From positions 77,871 to 141,870 of the forward strand of contig NW_001865084.1 of NCBI RefSeq assembly GCF_000002865.3: a DNA stretch of 64,000 nucleotides, given 5' to 3'. The position numbers and the translations under genes are program-made. A model generated the notes under the pieces. The model was not told where the DNA came from and did no database searches. It saw nothing but the letters and a program-made list of their open reading frames with translations. The DNA is from Monosiga brevicollis MX1 (taxonomy: Eukaryota; Opisthokonta; Choanoflagellata; Craspedida; Salpingoecidae). Positions 54,401 through 64,000 of this stretch are shown here, one piece after another (the first letter of the stretch is position 1; the number at the start of each line of letters is the position of its first letter).

Positions 54401-57400
54401 ATCCAGATGCACTGGTTGACATTGATCAGAACGGCCGGCTGGAGTACTTTGCCGACACGTTTTACCTCCAGGATGTGAGTGTGCAGATCAAGTACATGTT
54501 TACAGCCGAGGTACACGCACCAGAGCCCGGGGCTGATTGCTATACGGAGGTTCGAGTGAATGTGCACGTGATTCCCGGCGGCAGCTTGGACGCTTCGCGG
54601 GTGTTCTTCCTTGCTGATCTGGGTATTGATTCTGCCTCGGATGCAGCTGCCGTTCCATTGATGTCAGCCCATGTGGGCAATGGTACGTTGTTACCTGTGG
54701 ATAAGACGGCCAATGGCTTGTTTGGGGCCATCTTGCAGCTAGATGCTGGTGCGGCCGAGGCAGCACTTGAGTACAACCAGACGATGCATGTCTACCGCGG
54801 CACCTTTGTGAGTCGCGTGGAGAATGGCACGGAGGTTGATCTTGGGGTGTCGATCGTGCAGGCTGTCCAGGACACGGCAGGCGAAATGTATGTCTTCTTC
54901 TCCGAGTCGTACACGGATGCAGGCTCAGGGCGGTTCGCAGCTCAGCTTGATGTCAATGCCTCTGTGGGTGACGAGTTGATTCTCATCCAATCCGCCAATA
55001 GCGGATACTCCCCACTTTTGAGCGCTGAAATCACATCTTCGACTGTGGCGTGTAAAATCGACAATGACCTTTGCGATTTTGTCAATGAGTATATTTCAGG
55101 CGACGATGCAGCATGTACTGATGTGCAACCTTGCGAAGCCGATGAGTACGTGTCAACAAATCACACCACCACTGACAATCGTATCTGCTCCGAATTGGCT
55201 GAATGCGACTACATGTGGCAGTACGTGGGTATCAATGAGACGGTATACTCGAACCGTGTGTGCTTCAACATTACGATTTGCAATTCAACTTCCTTCGAGC
55301 TGGTACCTGCATCAACGTACTTTGATGCCGTTTGTCAGGCACTGACTGTGTGTCCAGAGAACACCTATGAAAATGTGTCGGCGACATACACGAGTGATCG
55401 CATGTGTGCGGCCGTGCGTGTCTGCGAATTGGGTGAGATTGAGATTCAAGAACCCACGGCCACCAGCAACCGCGTGTGCGCGGTGGTGGATGGTAACAGC
55501 ACCGTTGACGTTGATGTGGATCTTGCACCGGTGGCCGTGAGCAGCGTGTCGGTGATGACACCCGGAGATGGGTGGCATGTGCACGACGGCGGACGAATGG
55601 CAGCGCTGGCGACGGGCAGTCATACGCTGTCGGTCAAGACGCGCGACAGCACGGGTATCAGTGCATCGCGATCGGTCACGGTGACTGCTGAGCCGGCCGA
55701 GACGCTGGATGCGGTTTTATTGACGGAGGTGACATACAGTGATGATGACGCTCTGGCGGTTGTGGCGCAAGTGCGAGATGTGTATGGTCAAGTGGGTCGA
55801 TCCTCAGCTACTGTGCAGGTGGACTTTGCACCGCAGGCCAATGGTCGCTCGGCGTTTACGGAGACCTGCTCTCTTTCGGTGGGCACGATGCGATGCACGG
55901 TGTCTGGCACCGTGCCTAGTGCGTGGTTGGCTGAGGGAGCTGTGAGCGATGTGCTCGTGGTGACGGCGCAGATCCAGGGCGTTGCCTCATCGACAATCTC
56001 ACTGGGTACTGTTCAGGTACGGCCGCAGATTGCACGACCGAGTGAGGTTGCCAATCTCGAGGTGAAGCTGCCATCGACGCCCCTGGTGGTGGGGACCGAC
56101 TCGGAGGATATTTACGTCGAATCGTCGTTTGCTCCACTGCTGCGAGCTTTTGGCGTGACGGTTGAGATCAGTGCCGGGGCGGACGTCAGCATTGTGGAAG
56201 TGACCCCGGAGGCGCCTTTTGACCAATCTGTGATTGGCACTGTTCAGACAATTACCTCGGGCGTGCGTGTGGCCTATGCCATTGAGCGATCAGATGTCGA
56301 TTTGCTCACCCGCAACGCAGCGGGGCGCCAGAATCTATTCCGGTTCAAGCTGCGAACGAGCAGTGGAGCGACGGCAGGGGCCTCGGTCAGCGTTAAGGTG
56401 ATGGCAGAGGAGCTGCGCGATACTAGCGATGGTGCCGTGTTTCCCTCTGGTTACAACAGCGCGCCAACGCCCGCGACGCTTCGGAATCATTCAGCGTGGC
56501 TCATGAGTGGCGAGGCCAGCCTGACGGTGGTGGCTGTTGAGGAGCGTGGCATGTTGTGCCAGCTGAGTGATTACATTATTGTGAATAACGCGCCGTTGAC
56601 GGGTACTGAAGGCCAGGCTCAGGTAACGGCGACGATGCTGTGGAACGACGGCAGCAGCACAAGCGTGCCAGGTGCATCTTTGACTGTGCGCAGCGGTGAT
56701 GTTGGTGCCTTGGGTGTCAGTGCCAATGGCGGTTTGGTGGCTGGTTCGGCGCAGAGTCACGGCAATGCGTCGGTGGCCATTGAGGCCGAGTATGGCGATT
56801 TTGTGTGTGGCGCTGCAGCTCGTGTTCTGTATCCCGAAGAGCCGCTTCAAATCAACGTGTCTCGAGCAACGGTGCGCCCCATTCGCGGCTGGTTTGCTGA
56901 TGGTGACACGACGTGCAGCCAAGCCGTGTACCAGCGGGCCACCGTGCAGGTGATTGCAACGTATGGCTGCGCGAATGAGTGCACTGGCGTGACGAGTGAT
57001 GTGACGTACCTTTTGCGCGAGGGTTTGAACACGTCGAACAATGCTGTGAGCAATGTTGTTGTGAGTGCAACTGGCCGTGGGCAAGTTGTGTTTGCCGGGC
57101 CTGGCAGTGCGACGGTGCTTGCTTACTCGAGTAATGGCGTGCTTTTGGGCGAGTCCATGACCATTGTGGCCAGCGACGAACAAGATCTTCAGGCCATTGA
57201 GGTGGATTTGGTAGCGGTTGACACGCTGACCCTGTCAGGGGCGACGAGTGCTCGTCTGTTTGAGCCTGTGCATTATACGTATGCGTATAGTGCATCGTCA
57301 TTGACGGCGGAGGGCAGTAGCACGACTTTTGTTGCAGCCATTACGCTTGAGGACGGCAGCCGTATCGCGGCTGGTCTGGAGACCAACGGCGTGACGCTGT

Positions 57401-60400
57401 TCAGCGAAGACGAGAGCGTTCTGTCAGTATCTGGGATGACGGCCACGGTGGTGACGGGTGCCGTGTCCAAAGCAGGATCACTGGTGCGTGCTGTGTGGCA
57501 GCCCAATGGCGTGAGCAATGACTGCAACACGACAGCTGGCTTGGCGCTGGGCTATGGGCAAGTGACGGTGGCCCTGCCTGCTGCGACTGGGGTTTCTGTG
57601 AGTGGCCAGCCGACACGACTCGTGGTGCAGGGCGATCCTTCCAGCCAGGGCATGGCTGGGCAGGCAACCCAGTTCTCCTTGGGGGTGACGCTGGAGTTTG
57701 AGGGAGGATCGACGCGCTCGATGGCACGGGACACTCGTACTGTGGTGAGTGTGTCACCTTTAGGTGCACTAACTGTAGACCAGAGCGAGAGCACGGGGAT
57801 TACAGTTTACTCAACCAACCAGACGGGCACGTTCAATGTGACGGTGACGTTTAGCAACGCTGCGTACGCAAACGTGAGCACGACAGTGGCGGTCACGGTG
57901 ACAGCATATGACCGCCTGGAGGTGAGCTCTAATCCTGAGCCCAGCTTTGCGGGCATGAGCGAGAAAACGACACTTGCACCGTTGGCAGGTACTGAGCCCC
58001 AGCTTTACCAACAGTTGAGCCTTGGCACCACCATGGTCTTACAGGATGGGTTTGAGATTGCGCTGTCAACCTCGGCTGTGGCGTACAATTTGTGGGCGAC
58101 GACAACGGCTGGCGATGCAGTGGCCACGTCTGCAGCGCTGGTGAGTGGCAGCACGTCTGTTGTGACAGGTACTGCCGCAGGCAGGGCTTACGTGCAGTGC
58201 ACGTACGGGCCGGCCGGTGTGAGCAATGCCGACAGCCTGTACCCCTTGGACACGTTGTCAGATGCAGTTGAGGTTGTGAGCTTGGACGACATGACATTGA
58301 CAGGCAGTGGTGTTTCGACGAGCGGCAGCACTGTGACTGTGACAGGGGTGCAGAATACGGCGCGCGTGGCAATGGTGCAGGTGGGGGCCACTTTTAGTGA
58401 TGGCACCAAGTACACCTCACTGTTTAGCGGGTCTGCAGGGTCGCGGTCAGCCGTGTTGCCTGGGCTTGTGACGGTGTCGCTGGTCGGCACAGGTTTGACG
58501 GTGGATAACGTGACGGGCACCGTTTCGATTGTGGAGAACTCGCTTAGCGGCGTGCTTATCACGGTGAGCGCAACAGAGGTTGCAACGTCTGTTTCAGCAA
58601 CGCTGGAGGCATTTGGCAATCTGGCGCCGGCTGCTGGGGATGTGGATCTGGGTAGCACGAGCGGTCCTGCAATTGGAGCACTGTCGGTTGGACAAACGAC
58701 GACGGTTGCACTGCGAGTGAACACAGGTGCAGCTCGGGTGACTGCTTTTCAGGCCAGGCTGGCGCTGAATGCGTCATTGGTGCAGGTTGTGGGCGTGAGC
58801 AGCTCATACACTAGTCCGTCGGTGAACATCCGAGATGATGAGGTGGAGTTTAGCATGATTTTGACCAACGGCGTCAGCGGTAGCAACGTGTTGATTGCCA
58901 ACATTGAGGTACAAGCAGTGGGCGCTGGCGTGGGTGTCTTGACGGGCACGATTGTGAACATGGCCACGGCTGAGTTTGTTGCGGTTGGTGCGGGGCCCTT
59001 TGTGGCCGGCACAGTGCCGTATCGTGTGGTGGGTGCTGTGCGCCGCCGCAGCAGCATGAGTACACCAGAAGAGCTTGTGGAGGAGGCCGTGAAGGTGGAT
59101 GAGCTTCTGGCTGGGGCACGCGCTGTGGCAGCACAGGTGCAGCACCGTCAGCGGCGCACAAGTGATGTCGGTCGCGTGCTGGGTGATTTCGTGGGGCCAC
59201 GGGCCAGCACGAGCGAAGCCTATGCACCTGACGGGTTGGTTCAGGTTGTGGACGCATTGTTCATTTTCAACTATATTTTGCTGCGCTCGCCTGGTGCGTC
59301 GGCAACAGAGCGGGCACCGTATGAGGCGGTGTTGGCGACTCTGGGCAGTGATCCAGATGCACTGGTTGACATTGATCAGAACGGCCGGCTGGAGTACTTT
59401 GCCGACACGTTTTACCTCCAGGATGTGAGTGTGCAGATCAAGTACATGTTTACAGCCGAGGTACACGCACCAGAGCCCGGGGCTGATTGCTATACGGAGG
59501 TTCGAGTGAATGTGCACGTGATTCCCGGCGGCAGCTTGGACGCTTCGCGGGTGTTCTTCCTTGCTGATCTGGGTATTGATTCTGCCTCGGATGCAGCTGC
59601 CGTTCCATTGATGTCAGCCCATGTGGGCAATGGTACGTTGTTACCTGTGGATAAGACGGCCAATGGCTTGTTTGGGGCCATCTTGCAGCTAGATGCTGGT
59701 GCGGCCGAGGCAGCACTTGAGTACAACCAGACGATGCATGTCTACCGCGGCACCTTTGTGAGTCGCGTGGAGAATGGCACGGAGGTTGATCTTGGGGTGT
59801 CGATCGTGCAGGCTGTCCAGGACACGGCAGGCGAAATGTATGTCTTCTTCTCCGAGTCGTACACGGATGCAGGCTCAGGGCGGTTCGCAGCTCAGCTTGA
59901 TGTCAATGCCTCCCTCACCGAAGCTCAAGCTTTGAACCAATCCACATCGACAGTGACTATTTCATCAGCCAATATCGGCTATGCCCCCTTGCTGAGCGTC
60001 TTGCTTAATGGTTCAACTTCAACCTGCAAGATCGATAATGTGCTGTGCAACTTCGAGACACAATTTCTGTTTGGCGAGGCTGTGGCTTGCACCAATGTCA
60101 CTATTTGCAACACCTCGTCCTACGTGGCCGTCAATCACACGTTGTTCGCGGACTTGTCCTGCGATCTCGTCACTGAGTGCAATTTTTCAACGGAATATGT
60201 TGCCGTCAATGCTTCTTACTACTCTGATGCAGTTTGCTCGAACCGGACGAAATGTGGCAATGATCAGTATGTTCAGTATTCAACAACAGTCTACGAGGAT
60301 GATGCCTGTTTCTCTGTTACTTCTTGCGGTGATGGCGAGATCGAACAGGCACCTGCAACTGACACGTCCGATCGAATTTGCCTGGCCAAGTCTGCCAGCC

Positions 60401-61398
60401 GAGACACCAACGTGGGCGCTGTCATCGGAGGCGTTCTTGGTGCCATAGTAGTATTATTGCTGCTTCTCATACTTGTGGTTTTTTCACGTCGACGCAAGGT
60501 TCAAGTGGAGACCGACACGGTGTTTACTGCGCACAAGATCACTTACAATCCTGCATACGCGTCTTCATTCTTGAGCAATGATGATCTTCTCGAGTTGGGA
60601 AGCTGGAAGTTGGAGTCTTTTGATGAGGAGGCAGAGGTGGCCGAAACCAGCTTTGTTAACCCTCCGCCCGCCGTGTCTTCACCGGGTACAACGTCGGTAT
60701 CGGAACCTCCTGTGGAGACAGAAGAACCGGTTGCGGCCCCGCCTCCCTTCAGCTCTAGCATGTTGTCATACGTGTCACCACCAGGTTTTACGGTTGACAA
60801 TGCCGAGGTGCCCGAAGACACGCCGCTGGAATATGTCCCCCCTGCGTATAGTGGCCTTTGGGCGCCACTCCCCACTGACGAGACTGTCCAGAAACCAACT
60901 GACCCCTATGTTTCACCCCCGGCATTCACTCCAAGCCCAACACACGAGGTGACCGAGGCTACATCTGAGACGGGGGCAGCATTTGAGGCACCAGTCCCGC
61001 CCTCTGGCATGCCTGCACCCGCAGTCGCTGCACCACTACGTATAAATTCAGGGACAGGCGCAGCCGGCGATGCTGATATGGAGAGCGAGTCTGTGGTCGA
61101 TGATGCTTGGCCCCGCACAAGTAGTTTGGACAATGCTGCTGCCAAGCATCGCTCGGGCTATATGGATATTCCTGCCACGGATGAGCTTGAGTTTGACGCT
61201 GAAGAAGCTCAGGCCATGGCATCATCACAAGAGAAAGCCACGGACAGCACGTCTCCGAGTGCAGCTGGACGGGGGCAAGCATCACAGTCATCGGCTGGAG
61301 GATTGCTGTCTCTTTTTGATATGACTGTGACTGCTGTGGAGGATGACGAGGAAGTCGTTCTTGATCTCGACATGGATGAGGCAGGCGAGGAGGCCTAA
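43759..61398 (+). CDS. Giant single-pass receptor/adhesion protein with duplicated TMEM132-like ectodomain units
   Basis: Five exons: 43759-43858, 44286-44671, 44804-45130, 45568-45918, 46015-61398, giving 5515 aa. The last exon alone is 15,384 bp. Order: signal peptide (1-33); a short Cys motif (DCACSSGEYMSACAN) and PAN/apple-like Cys blocks (34-388); a Thr-run stalk (about 396-435); a diverged beta-sandwich unit ending in a dockerin-like pair (DVNEDCRLDISDL near 1561); Cys-rich TNFR-like repeats (from about 1754); core copy 1 (1933-3371); Cys-rich repeats; core copy 2 (3583-5021); Cys-rich repeats; one membrane helix (5188-5211, VGAVIGGVLGAIVVLLLLLI); then a tail of about 300 residues with NPAY (5233) and PPAY (5330). 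Each core resembles a TMEM132 ectodomain, for example LQINVSRATVRPIRGW, with cohesin-like and bacterial-Ig-like segments. Role inferred as adhesion/signalling at the cell surface. Exon 1 was chosen because it supplies a signal peptide and the right phase. Confidence 0.85.
45374..45390. other. Poly-C run ending in a single N
   Basis: Sixteen C followed by one N and then a CA array, inside the intron before exon 45568-45918. It is a low-quality base at a homopolymer, with no effect on coding. Confidence 0.95.
45393..45454. repeat. (AC)n microsatellite in receptor intron
   Basis: About 31 AC units inside the intron 45131-45567. Confidence 0.97.
46036..46154 (+). repeat. ACN-repeat encoding a poly-threonine stalk
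   Basis: Near-continuous Thr codons (ACG, ACC, ACA, ACT mixed) at the start of the giant exon. They give about 35-38 Thr, a likely O-glycosylated mucin-like spacer between the PAN-like head and the beta-sandwich part. Mixed codons suggest protein-level selection, not just slippage. Confidence 0.85.
50281..50579 (+). repeat. Cys-rich TNFR-like linker, copy 1, partly identical to 55231-55529
   Basis: Cysteine-spaced repeats (CxxxTxxxxxxxxxTSDRxC style). Aligned at the same 4950-bp offset, about 50305-50473 differs from copy 2 at only two bases. About 50474-50519 is clearly diverged, and about 50520-50579 is again nearly identical. Confidence 0.85.
50648..54962 (+). repeat. TMEM132-like core, tandem copy 1
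   Basis: 4315 bp, residues 1933-3371. Parts in order: Ig-like segment (SHTLSVKTRDSTG...); cohesin-like segment (EVANLEVKLPSTPLVVGTDS...); bacterial-Ig-like segments including LQINVSRATVRPIRGW near 2348; second cohesin-like segment (AARVTAFQARLALNASLVQV); a Cys-free charged linker; dockerin-like pair (DGLVQVVDALFIFNYILL near 3144 and DIDQNGRLEY); a final beta domain. All reading frames match copy 2. Confidence 0.9.
55598..59912 (+). repeat. TMEM132-like core, tandem copy 2
   Basis: The same 4315 bp shifted by exactly 4950 bp (1650 codons), residues 3583-5021. I found no base difference by reading. Open frames in all six frames are the same length and sequence in both copies, which means even synonymous sites agree. 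Flanks on both sides diverge abruptly (from TGGCAGCGCTGG on the left to GTCAATGCCTC on the right). Confidence 0.9.
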
Positions 61399-61788
61399 TG
61401 CGAAAGTAGAGCGGTGTGCTTCTTTTTTTCGACCAGTTCATTGTTATTTTCCATTTTCTTTGTATTTTAACCAACGATTCACACGCCCTCTTTTTGCTCT
61501 ACTGTGCCTTCACAAGAACGCAATGATTCTTGGCACACAAAGCTTATGAGAAGTTGTAAAAACAATCAATTGATTCAAAAACACAAACAGGCAAAAGAAG
61601 GAAAAGAACACGACCTTGCCTTTGCACACACAGGGGAAGGTGGCTGGAGAAGAGGCAAGGTCTAGAAACGAGGGCAAAAATACAGTCCCACGCACAGCGC
61701 GACACAATCGGGTAGGGGTGGCAATGATTTTGAGCCCGGAAGAGCAAAGACAACTTCACACCTCATCAGACATTACTAGTTTGCCATT
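61399..61788. other. Intergenic, convergent 3' ends
   Basis: Between the stop codons of the giant receptor (+) and the LSG1-like gene (-). AT-richer than the coding sequence; probably 3' UTRs. No gene recognised. Confidence 0.6.
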
Positions 61789-64000
61789 TTAGTTGTTCAC
61801 ACGGCGAACCTTTTCATGCTTGTTCTTTTTGAAATGCCGCTTATTTTTGGCCGGACCTGCCTTGGCTCCAGCGCTGCGCGCACGGCTGCCATTCATGGAT
61901 GACACCACAGCTTTGACACCGCTCTGCTTGAAAAATTCTTCGTCCACAGTGTTCACATAGGTTGGTTGGTGCTAAATACGAGGGCAAGAACAAAAGATGA
62001 ATGTTGAAATGAGCAAGGATTTGTGAAAAAGAGAAGATAAAGCACATATGAAGAAACGACGCCATTCGAGGAATAGGTGTATGTTCCGCTAACCCTGGGA
62101 CCGGAGATGGAAGCAGAGTCACTGTCCAGAAGTGCAGAGGCCTTGGCCATGGCTTCAGCTATGCAAAGCGATACAAACGTGAGTGAAGGAACCTCCGTGT
62201 GGCGCTGTCATGATGTATTTGGAAGGCGTGAAAGATGCGCAAAGACAACATACTTGGCACCATGGAGACAAGCTGTGGATAGCCAGGAGGTGGCTTACAA
62301 AACAGCAATTTACCCTGAAACCCAAGAATGCACCAATGATGAGCCTGTAAGCGACAAGTGCATCTAAAGAGTTTCGATTCGAAAGATGCACTCACCTTGA
62401 CGTAGTCTTTCAGCACAATGCGGCCACCGCGCTGTACATCGGGCAAGCCACGGGCGTTCATAAAGCCGCGGGCAAAACTGAACGCGTTCAAAAACTCGTA
62501 TGCAGTTGGCGGGCGGTCCACACTCTAAGCGCATCCCAAAATGTCAACTCATCGATGGGACCAGAACGAAGAGATAACCCAAAGAAAAGAGGGGTCATGA
62601 CAAGAAAACAATGGGAATACCTCGCCTTCAGCTGGTCGAATGATGCGAATGCCATAGGTTGACTCGAGGATGTGGCGAGGGATGGTGTGGCAAACGTGGG
62701 CGCTTGGGGCTGTCTCGCATGAAAGTGCCAAGTAAGCGTACACGGGTACCAGGAGAAAAAAAAAAACATATGAGCAGATGTCAACGATCAGGAGTGTACG
62801 GTGAGGGAGCAAGAAAGCGCGAGCACTGAGCCACAACGTACGAATTGTGTCACGCAATTGATCAACAGGAAGGATGCCATTGCACACCAGCTCAGCCTTG
62901 GATTTGGCAAAGTTGGGGAATACGAGACCAGGACAATCGCAGAGCGTCATCTCAGGAAGAAGGATGGTCTGGAAGTGCTTTGTTTTGCCGGGCGTCGCTG
63001 ACACGGAGACACGCTTTGAGCGGCAAATCGCGTTGATTGTCGAGGACTTGCCAACGTTGGGGTAGCCAACTAAACCAATGACTGGGTGTCGGTCTTCGCC
63101 CACACCCTCGGCCAATTGAAGCAACAGATCCATGAGCTGTGACACATCATAGAGCTGAGTGGGGTTGACCGTCAGATGTCGCCAAACATCAGTGTCCTCC
63201 TCAATGGCCCCGAGCGTGTCCTCCTCCTCGTCATCCGCAGTAAAAAAGTTAGAACCTGCTTGACCAGATAGCAGGCTTGCATCGGCCGCAGCTACGTTAA
63301 GATTAAGTCCACTAGAACTCGTGGTGGGTTCGCTGGCGGCCGCCTGGGCAGAGGCACCCTGCGCATCCTCGGCTTCGTCATCATCAGGTGTGGGTGTCTG
63401 GGCTCCATCGTCGAGATCGGATGCCGCATCGTGATCATCAAGCAGTCCCTCTGCATCCTGATCATCTGTCGGCTCGGTCTTTGCTTCATCCTTCTTGACC
63501 TCATCGTCCTCTTCATCGTCATCATCTTCCTCGTCTTCAACGGCAAGCGCTGCGAATCCACCCTTGCTCTGTGAGGATAAGTATCAGAAGCCTGTGAGCA
63601 GGATCCCAGAGAAGCAGTATCTGGCAAGGATGGGTAACGCAAAAGAGACAAACAGGAGGCAGGCAGAAGGGCGTCTGTTCATGGGCGGGATACGTACGCT
63701 TTGAAGTTTTTTACGAAAGGTATTGGACAACAAATCTAGATCCTCGTCCTTGACAGTCATTTCCTCCATGACGCGAGCTTCCTCTGCGGCCTCGTCTTGA
63801 GCTTGCTTCGCAGCTTCCTCCTTGAAAAAGCAAAACAGTAGGCGGCTAAGTGGAATCTTCACACAATAAAAACAGTTGCTTAAAAGAATGCTTGAGAAGA
63901 AATGTCTACCTCATTCCGTTGCGTTTCCAAGGCTGCGGAGAAAAAAACAAATGGTGTTCCTTGCTTGAGAAAGTAGTCGGCCCATTGAGCTCTGCCAAGT
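61789..64000 (-). CDS. LSG1: LSG1-like circularly permuted GTPase (60S ribosome export/maturation), 5' end missing
   Basis: LSG1 is a cytoplasmic GTPase that releases the Nmd3 export adaptor from 60S subunits. Eight exons on the minus strand: 63910-64000 (runs off the window), 63698-63820, 62842-63568, 62621-62709, 62396-62524, 62254-62314, 62094-62158, 61789-61971; phases are consistent. The edge exon reads AQWADYFLKQGTPFVFFSA, the stretch just after the G4 (NKxD) motif, which lies outside. An acidic insert (EDEEDDDDEEDDE) follows, then G1 GYPNVGKSS, then G3 DCPGLVFP. G4 before G1 is the circular permutation of this family. Then IPRHILESTYGI, PPTAYEFLNAFSFARGFM, GLPDVQRGGRIVLKDYVKGKLLFCKPPPG, and a basic C-terminus (KNKRHFKKNKHEKVRRVNN). 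The GKLLxCxPPPG motif separates LSG1 from the related GNL1 and GNL2/3 GTPases. The 61-bp exon 62254-62314 was needed to restore the phase. Confidence 0.93.

Noticed and set aside
50648-59912. CRISPR-like or transposon-type direct repeat
   Set aside because: The 4.3-kb repeat is in-frame coding sequence inside one gene, with no terminal inverted repeats, target-site duplication, transposase or reverse transcriptase.

Overview
The window is eukaryotic nuclear DNA. It holds eleven protein genes and one tRNA gene on both strands. I could place about 79 introns, mostly short (about 70-430 bp), and every one has GT-AG ends. The gene set points to a flagellated unicellular relative of animals: an axonemal inner-arm dynein, an ODF3/SHIPPO-repeat axonemal protein, a fungal-type class II aldolase, a fungal-type GT62 glycosyltransferase, a fungal-type membrane cysteine synthase, and a giant adhesion-like receptor with modules resembling animal TMEM132. 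A choanoflagellate, perhaps Monosiga brevicollis, is my best inference. There are two assembly gaps of about 300 N, one single N beside a poly-C run, and many long (GT)n and (GA)n microsatellites.

Layout. 1-2050 (+): 3' part of a NEDD4/SMURF-type HECT ubiquitin ligase. 2600-5103 (-): cysteine synthase-like PLP enzyme with an N-terminal membrane anchor. 6494-19460 (+): complete DNAH7-type axonemal dynein heavy chain, 4005 aa. 20246-22211 (-): secreted carboxylesterase/cholinesterase-family protein. 24659-27075 (-): release factor eRF1. 27903-27974 (-): tRNA-Arg(CCT). 28162-30044 (-): GT62 (Anp1/Mnn9-like) Golgi-type glycosyltransferase. 31147-32473 (-): ODF3-like SHIPPO protein. 34728-39724 (+): AP-3 complex delta subunit. 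40220-41956 (-): class II fructose-bisphosphate aldolase. 43759-61398 (+): giant single-pass receptor, about 5515 aa. 61789-64000 (-): LSG1-type 60S GTPase, 5' end outside the window.

The genes do not form an operon or one pathway. They are a typical mixture of translation (eRF1, tRNA, LSG1), cilium (dynein, ODF3-like), trafficking and glycosylation (AP-3 delta, GT62), metabolism (cysteine synthase, aldolase) and cell surface (esterase, giant receptor).

The most unusual locus is the giant receptor. About 15.4 kb of its coding sequence is one exon. It carries two copies of a 1650-residue unit (4950-bp period) whose 4.3-kb core looks identical at DNA level, while the cysteine-rich linkers are clearly diverged. 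The core reads like a TMEM132 ectodomain (cohesin-like plus bacterial-Ig-like folds) joined to a dockerin-like EF-hand pair. A third, strongly diverged unit precedes the two copies. The cytoplasmic tail carries NPxY and PPxY motifs.
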